Of a DNA stretch of 64,000 nucleotides, positions 1 to 8,631 are shown piece after piece. This DNA is from Prevotella sp. (GTDB lineage Bacteria; Bacteroidota; Bacteroidia; Bacteroidales; Bacteroidaceae): NCBI GenBank assembly GCA_024697405.1, contig JAILFU010000180.1:1-64000 (forward strand), given 5' to 3'. Within the stretch, counting starts at the first letter, position 1; every line of letters starts with the position of its first letter. The notes below the pieces were generated by a model that searched no databases, was not told the DNA's origin, and saw only the letters and a list, made by a program, of their open reading frames with translations. A program made the translations under genes and the position numbers.

Positions 1-1
1 G

Positions 2-1435
2 ATTGACAATGCCTCTGAAAGCGACCCCGCATACGGGAAGACCACCAACGACGTGAAGTCTGGCTTAGAGAGAAAATACTGGTTGCTGACTAAAGCTGCT
101 GAAGGTCAGAACCCGCGCCAGGTGTTGGTGCAGCTGGCACCTGATGGTGAATGGATTACCTCTGAAGGAGACGCTGTTGATTATCAGAATCCTAACTACG
201 TGGCCCCAGGCGACGGTGACCCGGAACCCACTGAACCAGCGACGCTACAATTCTATCCCCACGCTGTCGTAGCTCCCGGACAGGGATTCTTCGTGCAGGC
301 TACCGGCATTAGCGACGACCTCACCGTCACCTTTAACAGGGATATGCAGGCTCAGTCGCGCTTCGGAATGAAGGACAATGAACACGGCACACCCTATACA
401 ATTGTTGTAGGCCAAGCACAGGTAATGGAACCATTGTATATTGATGTAGACCAGGATGGCGATGGCGTTTATGATAGTAGGGAACAAGTGTTTGTCGATG
501 TTGACCTGAATGGCAATGGCATCTATGGAGAAAGCAATGTAACAATAGAAGTAGACGGCCAAACAGTAACACGTGATGAGAAGGAGCCTGCGATGGTCGC
601 TTCTTACCAAAAAGATGCAACTACAGGTGAATTTAAAACGGACGAAGAAGGCAATAAGATTCCCGAACTTACTGACATCGAGGAAGAAGTGGTCATCTAC
701 AAGTACGTGCCTGAGACGATGAAGCGTACCGACAACACTACCTTCGACAAGGAGTACCCGCTGCTGTCTCGTCAAACCCGTGGCGGACATTCGTCAAGCC
801 AGCCCGGCATGGTCATCACGGCCAAGCGCGGTGCCGACGTGAGCAGTGCCTTAGTGATGAGGCGTGAGGACGCCAGCAACGACTTCCTGCCCTCAGAAGA
901 CACGGAGTCCTTCATCAACAGCGACCTGAAGCTGGTGCCGACCGTATATACACTCTGCGGGCGACTGGCCACGACCATCAACAGCATCCAGGACTTCACC
1001 TGCCTGCCGCTCGGCGTGGAGAGCGCCAGCGACGCACCGTGCACGCTGACCTTCGAGGGTGTGGAGCAGCTGGGCGACTCAGTGGCTTTCTACGACGCCG
1101 TGGAGAAGAAGCTCGTTCCGCTGGAGTCGGGCATGAAGATTGTCGTCAGCGGACAGACGCAGAACCGTTACTACCTGGTGCGCAGCCTGATACAGGAGGA
1201 GGCCGCCGCAGAGACGCACCTGCAGATATTCACCGAGGGGCTGACGGTAACGGTCATCGCCTCTACCGAGGAGCCTATCGACAACGTGCGCTGCTACGAC
1301 ACTGCCGGACGACTGGTGCATACGGCCAAGCCGCAGACGAGGGAGTACAGCTTCACGCTGCCACAAGCTGGAGTGTACATCATAGACGCTCAGACGGAAA
1401 ACGACCGGAAGACGAAGAAGGTGATGGCGAAGTAG
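2..1435 (+). CDS. Large secreted surface protein, C-terminal part, with T9SS-like sorting domain
   Basis: The reading frame is open from the first codon of the window, so the true start lies outside it; the GTG at 53 is only an internal codon. About 477 residues are visible. An Asp/Gly/Asn-rich stretch encoded around 440-530 resembles calcium-binding loops. The last ~80 residues form a small beta-rich domain ending in Lys-rich residues, with the pattern VRCYDTAGRLVH and later GVYIIDAQ; this matches Type IX secretion C-terminal sorting domains of Bacteroidales. I infer an exported, surface-attached protein. The specific function is not recognisable from this fragment. Confidence 0.8.
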   Translation: MDNASESDPAYGKTTNDVKSGLERKYWLLTKAAEGQNPRQVLVQLAPDGEWITSEGDAVDYQNPNYVAPGDGDPEPTEPATLQFYPHAVVAPGQGFFVQATGISDDLTVTFNRDMQAQSRFGMKDNEHGTPYTIVVGQAQVMEPLYIDVDQDGDGVYDSREQVFVDVDLNGNGIYGESNVTIEVDGQTVTRDEKEPAMVASYQKDATTGEFKTDEEGNKIPELTDIEEEVVIYKYVPETMKRTDNTTFDKEYPLLSRQTRGGHSSSQPGMVITAKRGADVSSALVMRREDASNDFLPSEDTESFINSDLKLVPTVYTLCGRLATTINSIQDFTCLPLGVESASDAPCTLTFEGVEQLGDSVAFYDAVEKKLVPLESGMKIVVSGQTQNRYYLVRSLIQEEAAAETHLQIFTEGLTVTVIASTEEPIDNVRCYDTAGRLVHTAKPQTREYSFTLPQAGVYIIDAQTENDRKTKKVMAK

Positions 1436-1485
1436 CTGCTCCGTGACATAGAATAGAGACGAATGACACGAAAGAAAAAAGACGA

Positions 1486-2034
1486 ATGAAACGGTTTACA
1501 CGGATGAAGCACCTGTCGGTACTTACTGCTTGCTTCCTGCTGATGACCCTGGCTGCCGGCTGTAGCTCCGTCAACGATGATAAGGACGAGAAGGGGGCTG
1601 ACGTGAAGGTGGGCGACCGCGTGCCGCTGTTCACGGTGGAGACGGTGACGGAGAACGGAACGAAATCGGTGTTCTCCACGGAACGGCTGACGGGCGAGAC
1701 GGTGATCGTGCTCTTCCATACCTCGTGCGGCGACTGCCAGCGCGAGCTGCCGCGACTGAATGCCTACTATCTGCAGCATTGCAAGGACAATGGCTTCCAG
1801 ATGGTGGCTATCAGCCGCGAGGAGAACGCAGAGAGCGTGGCTGCCTTCTGGAAGGAGAAGAAACTGTCGATTCCCTATTCGGCGCAGACCGACCGCCGCA
1901 TCTACAACCTCTTTGCCTCGACCTATATCCCCCGCGTGTATTTCTGCAGGGCTGACGGGATAGTGACGAAGATTTGCGTGGAACAGGTGGACATTGACAT
2001 CGAGCAAGGGGGGACGGTGATACCGCTAGACTAG
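1486..2034 (+). CDS. TlpA/ResA-like thioredoxin-fold lipoprotein
   Basis: 182 residues. The N-terminus carries a lipoprotein signal peptide ending in LAAGC (Cys at about residue 26). A thioredoxin fold follows with the redox motif CGDC at residues 81-84 and the typical cis-proline segment YIPRVYF near residue 147. Family members face the periplasm and reduce or oxidise cysteines in exported proteins. The gene follows the surface protein by 50 bases and could be cotranscribed. An alternative start at 1504 also gives a good signal peptide. The exact substrate is unknown. Confidence 0.85.
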   Translation: MKRFTRMKHLSVLTACFLLMTLAAGCSSVNDDKDEKGADVKVGDRVPLFTVETVTENGTKSVFSTERLTGETVIVLFHTSCGDCQRELPRLNAYYLQHCKDNGFQMVAISREENAESVAAFWKEKKLSIPYSAQTDRRIYNLFASTYIPRVYFCRADGIVTKICVEQVDIDIEQGGTVIPLD

Positions 2035-2865
2035 TAGAGATGTTGTTTCCTGCGCGAATATCCGCGAAGGGGGGCACAAATGGCTGCGCGTTCAGAAACA
2101 AATGATACAAGCGGACTGCAGCGCTTTTTACGCGAATTGCCACGAATATAACACTAATTTGACACAAATGGCTGCGGGGGGAAAATTAATGAAAAATCAC
2201 ATGGCAATTATATGTTGATTAGTACACTAATGGAACACGAATGGAACACGAATGGAACACAAATGGAACACAAATTGGGGAAAATTTGATGGAAAATTTG
2301 ATGGAAAATATATGTTGATTAATAACACGAATATAACACGAATTTGACGCGAATGGCTACGGGTGGATAATTAATGAAAAATTACATGGCAATTATATGT
2401 TGATTAGTACACGAATTGCTTCGCTTGGAAAATTGATGAAAAAAATATATGAAAAATATAGGCAACAATATAGCAGTTGAGCTGAATTTACTTTTCCGCA
2501 TGGCGCTCCCCTCCCCTCAAGGGGAGGGGTAGGGGTGGGGTCTCTAATATCCTTCAGCGAATATGTTAACGTCTGTGTTTTCTCCGTGGAAAAAGTTAGA
2601 GACCCCACCCCTGCCCCTCCCCTTGAGGGGAGGGGAGCGGCTACCGCCGGAGAAGAATTCCGGGGTCAACTGCTTTATTATTGCCCAAAGATGTATTGAT
2701 TAATACACGAATGGAACACGAATGGAACACAAATTGGGGAAAATTTGATGGATAATTTGATGGAAAATATATGTTGATTAATACACGAATATAACACGAA
2801 TTTGACGCGAATGGCTGCGTGTTAAATATTTTAGGAGAACCATTTAAAAACAATATCTTTATTTC
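2035..2865. repeat. Gene-free spacer filled with diverged direct repeats and one MITE-like element
   Basis: No credible gene. A ~95-base AT-rich block (containing AAATTTGATGGA, ATGTTGATTAAT and GACGCGAATGGCT) occurs at about 2264-2358 and again at 2724-2818. A second block (TTAATGAAAAAT, CATGGCAATTATATGTTGATTAG) occurs at about 2180-2235 and 2369-2415. Short ACACGAATGGA units are iterated at 2230-2275. A separate element with terminal inverted repeats sits at 2461-2685. No riboswitch fold was recognised ahead of the next gene. Confidence 0.75.
2461..2685. mobile_element. MITE-like element, copy A (225 bp)
   Basis: The ends are imperfect inverted repeats: GGCAACAATATAGCAGTTG at 2461-2479 and CAACTGCTTTATTATTGCC at 2667-2685. 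Inside, two GC-rich arms of about 43 bases (2504-2546 and 2597-2639, cores CCCCTCAAGGGG and GGGGTCTCTAA) are inverted copies around a ~50-base loop. It has no coding capacity. No clear target duplication remains at this copy. It shares its ends with copies at 24708 and 42810. Confidence 0.75.
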
Positions 2866-4149
2866 ATGGAAAAGAAACTACGTCAAGGCACGCTGTGCGT
2901 GCAAGCAGGCTACAAGGCCAAGAACGGAGAACCGATAGAGCTTCCCATCATCCAGTCGACGACCTTTAAGTACGATGACTCCGACGAGATGGCTAAGCTG
3001 TTCGACCTGGAGAAGGAAGGCTATTTCTACACCCGACTGCAGAACCCGACGAACGACGCGGTGGCAGCGAAGATTGCTACGCTGGAGGGCGGCGTCGGTG
3101 CCGTGCTGACTTCATCGGGGCAGGCTGCCAACTTCTATGCCATCTTTAATATCTGTCAGGCCGGCGACCACTTCATCACCTCGAACGAGATTTACGGCGG
3201 CACGTATAACCTCTTCGGCGTGACGCTGAAGAAACTCGGCATCGACTGTACGTTTATCTCGCAGGAGGCATCCGACGAGGAGATACAGGCGGCTTTCCGT
3301 CCAAACACGAAGGCACTCTTCGGAGAGACTATCTCTAATCCGGGCTGCGCCGTGTTCGACATTGAGCGCTTTGCCAGGATAGCCCATCGGAACGGGGTGC
3401 CCCTCATCGTGGATAACACGTTTGCCACACCGATGAACTGCCGTCCTTTCGAGTGGGGGGCTGATATCGTCACACACAGCACCACGAAATACATGGACGG
3501 CATGGCTACTCAGGTGGGCGGCTGCGTGGTGGACAGCGGCAACTTCGACTGGATGGCCAATGCCGAGAAGTTCCCCGGCCTCTGCACGCCTGATGAGTCG
3601 TACCACGGCCTGACCTATGTGAAAGCCTTCGGCAGGATGGGCTTCACCACGAAGCTGGTGGCACAGCTGATGCGCGACCTCGGCTCCATCCCCGCCCCGC
3701 AGAACTCGTTCCTGCTGAACCTCGGCCTGCAGACGCTGCATCTGCGCATGGCACGGCACTGCCAGAACGCACAGCGGGTGGCTGAGTTCCTGAACGACAA
3801 CGAGAAGGTGGCATGGGTGCACTACTGTGGGTTGCCCAGCGACAAGTACTATGCTCTCGGACAGAAATACCTGCCCAATGGCTCGTGCGGCGTCATCGCC
3901 TTCGGACTGAAGGGCACACGCGAGACGGCCATCAAATGGATGGACTCGCTGAAGATGATCAACATCGTGACCCATGTGGCAGATGCACGCACCTGTGTGC
4001 TGCACCCTGCATCGCATACCCACCGTCAGCTCTCTGACGAGCAGCTGCGTGAGGCCGGCGTGGCCCCTGACCTCATCCGCCTGAGTGTGGGCATTGAGGA
4101 TGTGGAGGATATTCTCGACGATATCAAGCAGGCACTGGGGAGAATTTAG
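2866..4149 (+). CDS. metY: O-acetylhomoserine sulfhydrylase (Cys/Met metabolism PLP enzyme)
   Basis: 427 residues, the normal length for the family. It makes homocysteine from O-acetylhomoserine and sulfide in methionine synthesis, in the cytoplasm. The visible marks are the N-terminal RQGTLCVQAGY, the YTRLQNPT phosphate-binding segment, the DNTFATP segment, and the PLP lysine in HSTTKYMDG (K208). The C-terminal RLSVGIED is typical of the Cys/Met PLP group. The start ATG at 2866 is the first in frame after the repeat-filled spacer. Cystathionine gamma-synthase/lyase is the main alternative, but length and sequence favour MetY. Confidence 0.88.
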   Translation: MEKKLRQGTLCVQAGYKAKNGEPIELPIIQSTTFKYDDSDEMAKLFDLEKEGYFYTRLQNPTNDAVAAKIATLEGGVGAVLTSSGQAANFYAIFNICQAGDHFITSNEIYGGTYNLFGVTLKKLGIDCTFISQEASDEEIQAAFRPNTKALFGETISNPGCAVFDIERFARIAHRNGVPLIVDNTFATPMNCRPFEWGADIVTHSTTKYMDGMATQVGGCVVDSGNFDWMANAEKFPGLCTPDESYHGLTYVKAFGRMGFTTKLVAQLMRDLGSIPAPQNSFLLNLGLQTLHLRMARHCQNAQRVAEFLNDNEKVAWVHYCGLPSDKYYALGQKYLPNGSCGVIAFGLKGTRETAIKWMDSLKMINIVTHVADARTCVLHPASHTHRQLSDEQLREAGVAPDLIRLSVGIEDVEDILDDIKQALGRI

Positions 4150-4219
4150 AGGTGAGAACTGAGAGGTGAGAACTGAGAGGTGAGAGTTGAGAGGTGAGAG
4201 GTGAGCACTGAGAGGTGAA
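4150..4219. repeat. Short tandem repeat of GAGAGGTGAGAACT units
   Basis: Six or so degenerate copies of a 10-14 base unit (GAGAGGTGAGAACT and variants) fill the whole gap between metY and the GH16 gene. The reverse complement of the same vocabulary (TCAGTTCTCAATTCTCAATT) is found inside the GH95 gene at 17713-17742. Confidence 0.75.
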
Positions 4220-5122
4220 ATGAAAAAATTATCATTTGTCATTTATCATTTATCATTTAGCGCAGCGCTATTCGTAGCGCTCCAGCCCGTGTCGGCACAG
4301 GAAATGACGACCGACGGCTACGAGCTGGTGTGGCACGATGAGTTTGACAACGACGGACCGCTGAACGCTGCCGACTGGACCTTTGAGCATGGCTTCGTGC
4401 GCAATGAGGAGGCGCAGTGGTATCAGGAGGATAATGCCTTTTGTAAGGATGGGCTGCTGGTGATAGAGGGACGGCGCGAGCATTTCCCCAACCCTCAGCA
4501 TGGCCGTGCCAGGGGCTGGCGCAACCGTGAGTTCGTGGATTATACCTCGGCATGTGTCACCACAAATGGCCTTCACTCATGGACTTACGGACGGTTTGTC
4601 GTCAGTGCGCGCATCCCGGCTTTCACTGGCTGCTGGCCTGCCATTTGGACGCTGGGTCAGGAGGATAAGGGCATCTACGGCTGGCCCAACAACGGCGAGA
4701 TAGACCTGATGGAGTTCTATCAGGTGAACGGGAAGCCGCATATCCTGGCTAATGCCTGCTGGGGAGGGACCAGGACGAAATATGACGGTACTTGGAGCAC
4801 CACCCGCACACCCTTCACCCACTTCCTGGAAAAAGACCCGGAGTGGGGGAATCGGTTCCACGTGTGGCGCATGGACTGGACGGAGGAGCACATCAGCCTC
4901 TATCTGGACGATGAGCTGCTGAATCAGGTGCCGCTGTCGAAGACGGTCAATCCGCAGACTGACTTCTTCCCCGTGGAGGGCTATAATCCCTTCACCAAGC
5001 CCCATTACCTGCTGCTCAACCTGGCGCTGGGCGGCATCAACGGCGGTTCGCTGGCCGACACGCCCTTCCCCTGCCGTTATGAGATAGACTACGTCAGGGT
5101 GTATCAACAAGCTCCCAGGTAA
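4220..5122 (+). CDS. Secreted GH16 endo-beta-1,3(4)-glucanase (laminarinase type)
   Basis: 300 residues with a signal peptide ending near VSAQ (about residue 27). The GH16 catalytic signature with the beta-bulge, EIDLME, lies at residues 160-165 (nucleophile E160, assisting D162, acid/base E165). The flanking NNGEID and the C-terminal YEIDYVRVYQ are classic laminarinase/lichenase features. It probably cuts mixed-linkage or beta-1,3-glucan outside the cytoplasm. The leader is encoded by TCATTT-rich DNA shared with other genes in the window. Its last 29 bases overlap the end of the convergent GH43 gene. Confidence 0.88.
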   Translation: MKKLSFVIYHLSFSAALFVALQPVSAQEMTTDGYELVWHDEFDNDGPLNAADWTFEHGFVRNEEAQWYQEDNAFCKDGLLVIEGRREHFPNPQHGRARGWRNREFVDYTSACVTTNGLHSWTYGRFVVSARIPAFTGCWPAIWTLGQEDKGIYGWPNNGEIDLMEFYQVNGKPHILANACWGGTRTKYDGTWSTTRTPFTHFLEKDPEWGNRFHVWRMDWTEEHISLYLDDELLNQVPLSKTVNPQTDFFPVEGYNPFTKPHYLLLNLALGGINGGSLADTPFPCRYEIDYVRVYQQAPR

Positions 5123-7256
5123 GCACGGCACCGTTGCGGCGGGCTGGGTCGGGGCCGGTGAAGTCCATGGAGTAGGGGCTGCCGGTGGTGGGACTCTTGC
5201 CGAGGTAGCGGTGGTTCGTCAGGGAGAGAAGCATGAAGTCGTGGTCGAGGTAGTCCTGCCAGAGGAAATCAGTACTGTTGATGTCGTCGGTGGTGCGGAC
5301 GGTTGTCGAGTCTGACGTGTCGGTGAAACGCACGTCGCCGGGCAGGCCGTTGCCATAGACTTTCACATAGCGGCCGTCGGCACACTGTAGAGCTACCCGT
5401 CCCATTCCACGGTCGATGACAAGGAAGTGCGTCAGCTGGCTCTTGTCGCCGGCATGGGTGTCGTAGAGCACGCCGTGCTTCAGGGCGATGGCAGGGCGGC
5501 CTGTGGCCTTGTTGATGATGCGGATGGTCTTGCCGTAGGGGATGTTTGCGCTGCGGTCGGCACAGGGCTCCTCAACGGTGAAGTTGTCGAACTCGGCGTA
5601 GCCGCCCGTCTTGCCTTTGATGTTGAAGGCGAAGAGGGCGTGGCGGGAGCCTTGGAAGGTGATGAGCTGATAGGAGAGGGGCATCATGCGGCCGACGGGC
5701 TGGAAGGTGACGCCATCGGTGCTGTAGGCATACTGTGCCTGGTCGTGGTCGTAGTCGCCAATCATGCGGAGCCAGATTTTCCCGTCGGGCAAACCGACGG
5801 GCACGGACACGGTATCGTTGGTGAGCTGCTCGAAGCAACGGAGGGTGAGGTTCTTGCCCTCCTTTACGATGCCTATCCACGAACAGGGCACGTTGATGTT
5901 GCCCAGACCGCAGACGTCGCCGTCCTTCATGGCTTTGGTGTAGAGTTCGACAGTGGCTACCGACCTGGGGCCGATGACGCGCTGGGTGAGCGTGTTGCGG
6001 GCCCACATCAGCTGTTCGGCGGGCATGGCGTTGAGGCGCAGACGGCCGTTCTTCAGGCTCCACATCTTTTCCTCGGGGTTATGGTTCCACTGCCAGATGG
6101 GGGTGAGAGGGGTGGAGGGGGAGTTCTTGTAGTCGAAGTTGTCGCTGCGGAGGTAGGGGGCGTGGGGGGCTTGTTGGGCTTGTTGCTGTGGTACAGCAAC
6201 AGACGGGACGCCGGGCTTGAACCATGTGCGGGGGGCGCGTCCCAGGTTGCCTTTCAGGCCTACCATCGGCCAGCCGTCCTCCCATGTCATCGGCATGAGG
6301 CAGACGGTGCGGCCGATGGAGTGGAAGTCCTGCATGAAGAGTGCCCACCATGAGCCGTCGGTGGCCTGGACGATGCCGCCCTGATGGGCGTTGGTGCAGG
6401 CGGTGGCATCCTTGTCGAGGGAGCCGAGGCCGAACTTCGTGCCGTCCTCGCCGATGCGGTACTTCGTGCCACGGGGCACCTGCGTCAGCGATGCTGCGTG
6501 ATAGCCGTAGGTCTCGTCGGCGGTGATGACGCGCGTCTCGTAGGGGCCCCAGATGCTCTTCGAGCGCGAGCAGAGCGTGCGGCCGTTGGGTGAGTAGTCG
6601 GTGGAGATGAGGTAGTACATGCCGCCAATCTTATACATGTGATGACCCTCTCCCACGCCATTGCCGTCGGGGATAATCACGCGTTCCGTGCCTTCAATGG
6701 GACCGCTCATGTCGGCCTTCAGCTCCGTACATTTCACTGTGCCGTAGCCGTGGATGGCGTAGATTTTGCCATCGTCGTCGAAGAGCACGCCCAGGTCGTA
6801 GATATTGCCTTGCATGTTGTGGTGGGTCCACGGGCCTTCAATCTTCTCGCTGGTGTAGCACTGCAGGCCTTTGCCGTTGACGTTGGAGAAGATGTAGAAC
6901 TGGCCGTTGGCATAGCGGATGCACGGTGCCCAGATGCCCTGGCCGTAGATCTCCTGATGGTTCTTCAGCGCGAAGCGGTCTTCGGGGAAGTCGAAGCGGT
7001 CGAAGCAGTAGGAGGCGAACTCCCAGTTCACCAAGTCCTTTGAATGGAGCACGACCAGTCCCGGCACGGAGTGCATCGTCGTGCCGGCGAGGTAGTAGTC
7101 GTCGCCCACGCGGATGACATCGGGGTCGCTGAACTCGTCGTAGAACAAGGGGTTGGTAAACGTGCCGTTGCCGTTGTCGGCTGTCCACGACGTTGTCTGT
7201 GCTGTTGTGCCCGTGAAGCTGGCGGCCAGCAGGGCTGCGAAGAGTAGTTTTTTCAT
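5094..7256 (-). CDS. Secreted GH43 glycosidase with concanavalin-like and beta-trefoil-like C-terminal modules
   Basis: 720 residues, signal peptide to about residue 20 (GTTAQ). The GH43 five-blade propeller supplies D44 (base, EFSDPDV), D154 (pKa modulator, NIYDLGV) and E203 (acid, GVGEGHHMY). Residues ~370-560 look like the DUF1349/beta-xylosidase C-terminal sandwich. The last ~150 residues (KTIRIINKATGRPAI onward) look like a beta-trefoil or ricin-like carbohydrate module. The likely role is beta-xylosidase or alpha-L-arabinofuranosidase on xylan fragments. It sits 7 bases downstream of the MFS gene, so the two should form one operon. Confidence 0.85.
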   Translation of the reverse strand: MKKLLFAALLAASFTGTTAQTTSWTADNGNGTFTNPLFYDEFSDPDVIRVGDDYYLAGTTMHSVPGLVVLHSKDLVNWEFASYCFDRFDFPEDRFALKNHQEIYGQGIWAPCIRYANGQFYIFSNVNGKGLQCYTSEKIEGPWTHHNMQGNIYDLGVLFDDDGKIYAIHGYGTVKCTELKADMSGPIEGTERVIIPDGNGVGEGHHMYKIGGMYYLISTDYSPNGRTLCSRSKSIWGPYETRVITADETYGYHAASLTQVPRGTKYRIGEDGTKFGLGSLDKDATACTNAHQGGIVQATDGSWWALFMQDFHSIGRTVCLMPMTWEDGWPMVGLKGNLGRAPRTWFKPGVPSVAVPQQQAQQAPHAPYLRSDNFDYKNSPSTPLTPIWQWNHNPEEKMWSLKNGRLRLNAMPAEQLMWARNTLTQRVIGPRSVATVELYTKAMKDGDVCGLGNINVPCSWIGIVKEGKNLTLRCFEQLTNDTVSVPVGLPDGKIWLRMIGDYDHDQAQYAYSTDGVTFQPVGRMMPLSYQLITFQGSRHALFAFNIKGKTGGYAEFDNFTVEEPCADRSANIPYGKTIRIINKATGRPAIALKHGVLYDTHAGDKSQLTHFLVIDRGMGRVALQCADGRYVKVYGNGLPGDVRFTDTSDSTTVRTTDDINSTDFLWQDYLDHDFMLLSLTNHRYLGKSPTTGSPYSMDFTGPDPARRNGAVLTWELVDTP

Positions 7257-7263
7257 ACGTTTG

Positions 7264-8535
7264 TTATTTGACGGATTGATTCATATTCCTGTCGAGGAAG
7301 AACTGGCGGGTGGCTGTGAAGAACAGCAGCACGCCGGCGGCATTGACGGCAGCCATTGTCCAGAAGGCACAGCCGTAGCCCAGGTGCTCGGCAATGATGC
7401 CCCCGAGCAGCACGCCCAGCCCCATGCCGGCATCCCATGAGACGAGAATGGTGGAGTTGGCTGTGCCCCGCTGGCTGTTGGGTGCCACGCAGATGGTCAT
7501 GTTCTGGAAGGCCGGCCACATGTGGCCGTTGCCGAGGCCGATGAGCAGGGCGGAGCCGTAGTAGCCGAGGAGAATGACGGACGAAGCGTCGAGCGCAGGG
7601 AAGAGCTGTGCCAGCGTGGGCATCAAGATAAACAATGTGTAGCCGACAAGCGAGATGAGCATGCCTGTGGCGGCGTTGTGGGTCACCCGTCCCTGGCGCA
7701 GGGCATGCGCTCCTTGCAGGCGGCTCAGCATCAGGCCGATGGAGCAGAGCATGAAATAGGTGCCCGTGCCGCCGGTGATGCCCAGCGTTTCCTTGCTGTA
7801 GATGGCCAGGTAGTTGCTCAGCACGCCGAAGCAGAAGCCGAAGGCCACCATGTTCAGGCCCAGCAGCCAGCCACGGACGAGGAAGAAACGGTCGAAACTC
7901 AGTTTGGCGTGCAGCGTGTTGCGTGTGGCGTTTGCTGCCGCTCTCCCTGCCTGCTCCGCTCTGCCCTTTTCGCCGACCGCGATTGTCGCGTCCACGCACC
8001 ATCCCAGGAGCGCTACTGCCAGTGCCAGCCAGAACAGCAGCTCGAAGTTGTGTGTCAGCTGGTAGAGCCAGATACCCGCAGTAGGTGCCAGGGCCATGGC
8101 CAGGTTGTTAGACAGGCCGTAGTAGCCGATGCCCTCCGTGCGACGGCTGGATGGCAGCACATCGATGGCCACCGTGGAGTTGGCCACCGTCAGCGCCCCG
8201 AAAGGGCCGCCGTGCAGGGTCCGCACGATGGTGAAGAGGAGTAGGGTGGAGGCTGCCAGATAGCCTGCGAAGAAGATGGTGAAGGCGGCGAAGCTGATCA
8301 TGAGCACCGTCTTTCGTGGAAAGCTGTCGACGAAGAAGCCGCTGAAAGGGCGGAAGACGAGGGCCGTGACGGTATAGCCCGACAGCACCAGCCCGATGAC
8401 GTCCTTCGTGGCTCCGAAGTGCTCGCTCAGATAGAGCGGCAGCAGCGGCGTCAGCACATAGAAGGCGAAGAACAGCGCAAAGTTGGCAGTCATCACCTTG
8501 CAGTAGTTACGGTTCCAGAGGCGTTCGTTTGGCAT
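7264..8535 (-). CDS. MFS transporter, probably sugar uptake or efflux
   Basis: About 423 residues with ~12 hydrophobic segments. The early PLLPLYLSEHFGATKDVIGLVLSGY and the GFFVDSFPRK loop (MFS motif A position) identify the family. I place the start at the ATG read from 8535 rather than further upstream, because a -7 box (TAACTTTG on the minus strand, 8544-8551) lies only 8 bases ahead. First gene of a two-gene operon with the GH43 gene. Import of oligosaccharides or monosaccharides released by the neighbouring enzymes is plausible but not shown; multidrug efflux is possible. Confidence 0.8.
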   Translation of the reverse strand: MPNERLWNRNYCKVMTANFALFFAFYVLTPLLPLYLSEHFGATKDVIGLVLSGYTVTALVFRPFSGFFVDSFPRKTVLMISFAAFTIFFAGYLAASTLLLFTIVRTLHGGPFGALTVANSTVAIDVLPSSRRTEGIGYYGLSNNLAMALAPTAGIWLYQLTHNFELLFWLALAVALLGWCVDATIAVGEKGRAEQAGRAAANATRNTLHAKLSFDRFFLVRGWLLGLNMVAFGFCFGVLSNYLAIYSKETLGITGGTGTYFMLCSIGLMLSRLQGAHALRQGRVTHNAATGMLISLVGYTLFILMPTLAQLFPALDASSVILLGYYGSALLIGLGNGHMWPAFQNMTICVAPNSQRGTANSTILVSWDAGMGLGVLLGGIIAEHLGYGCAFWTMAAVNAAGVLLFFTATRQFFLDRNMNQSVK

Positions 8536-8543
8536 TGTGAGTG

Positions 8544-8551
8544 CAAAGTTA
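8544..8551 (-). promoter_or_regulatory. Bacteroidetes -7 promoter box for the MFS-GH43 operon
   Basis: Read on the minus strand the box is TAACTTTG, matching TAxxTTTG. No good -33 TTTG is visible at 19 bases. It lies 8 bases before the chosen ATG, so the leader would be very short. Confidence 0.5.
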
Positions 8552-8595
8552 CGAAATAATTTGCAATTCATCGTTCATAATTCATAATATTTTTG

Positions 8596-8603
8596 TACCT
8601 TTG
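8596..8603 (+). promoter_or_regulatory. Bacteroidetes -7 promoter box for the three-domain esterase gene
   Basis: TACCTTTG matches TAxxTTTG and lies 28 bases before the ATG at 8632. This argues against the in-frame TTG at 8593 as a start. It stands back to back with the minus-strand box at 8544-8551. Confidence 0.6.
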
Positions 8604-8631
8604 TGCCCAGATTAACGAAACTATTCTACTT

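Noticed and set aside
2700-2865. SAM or other riboswitch ahead of metY
   Set aside because: The spacer is made of AT-rich direct repeats; no conserved riboswitch core was seen.
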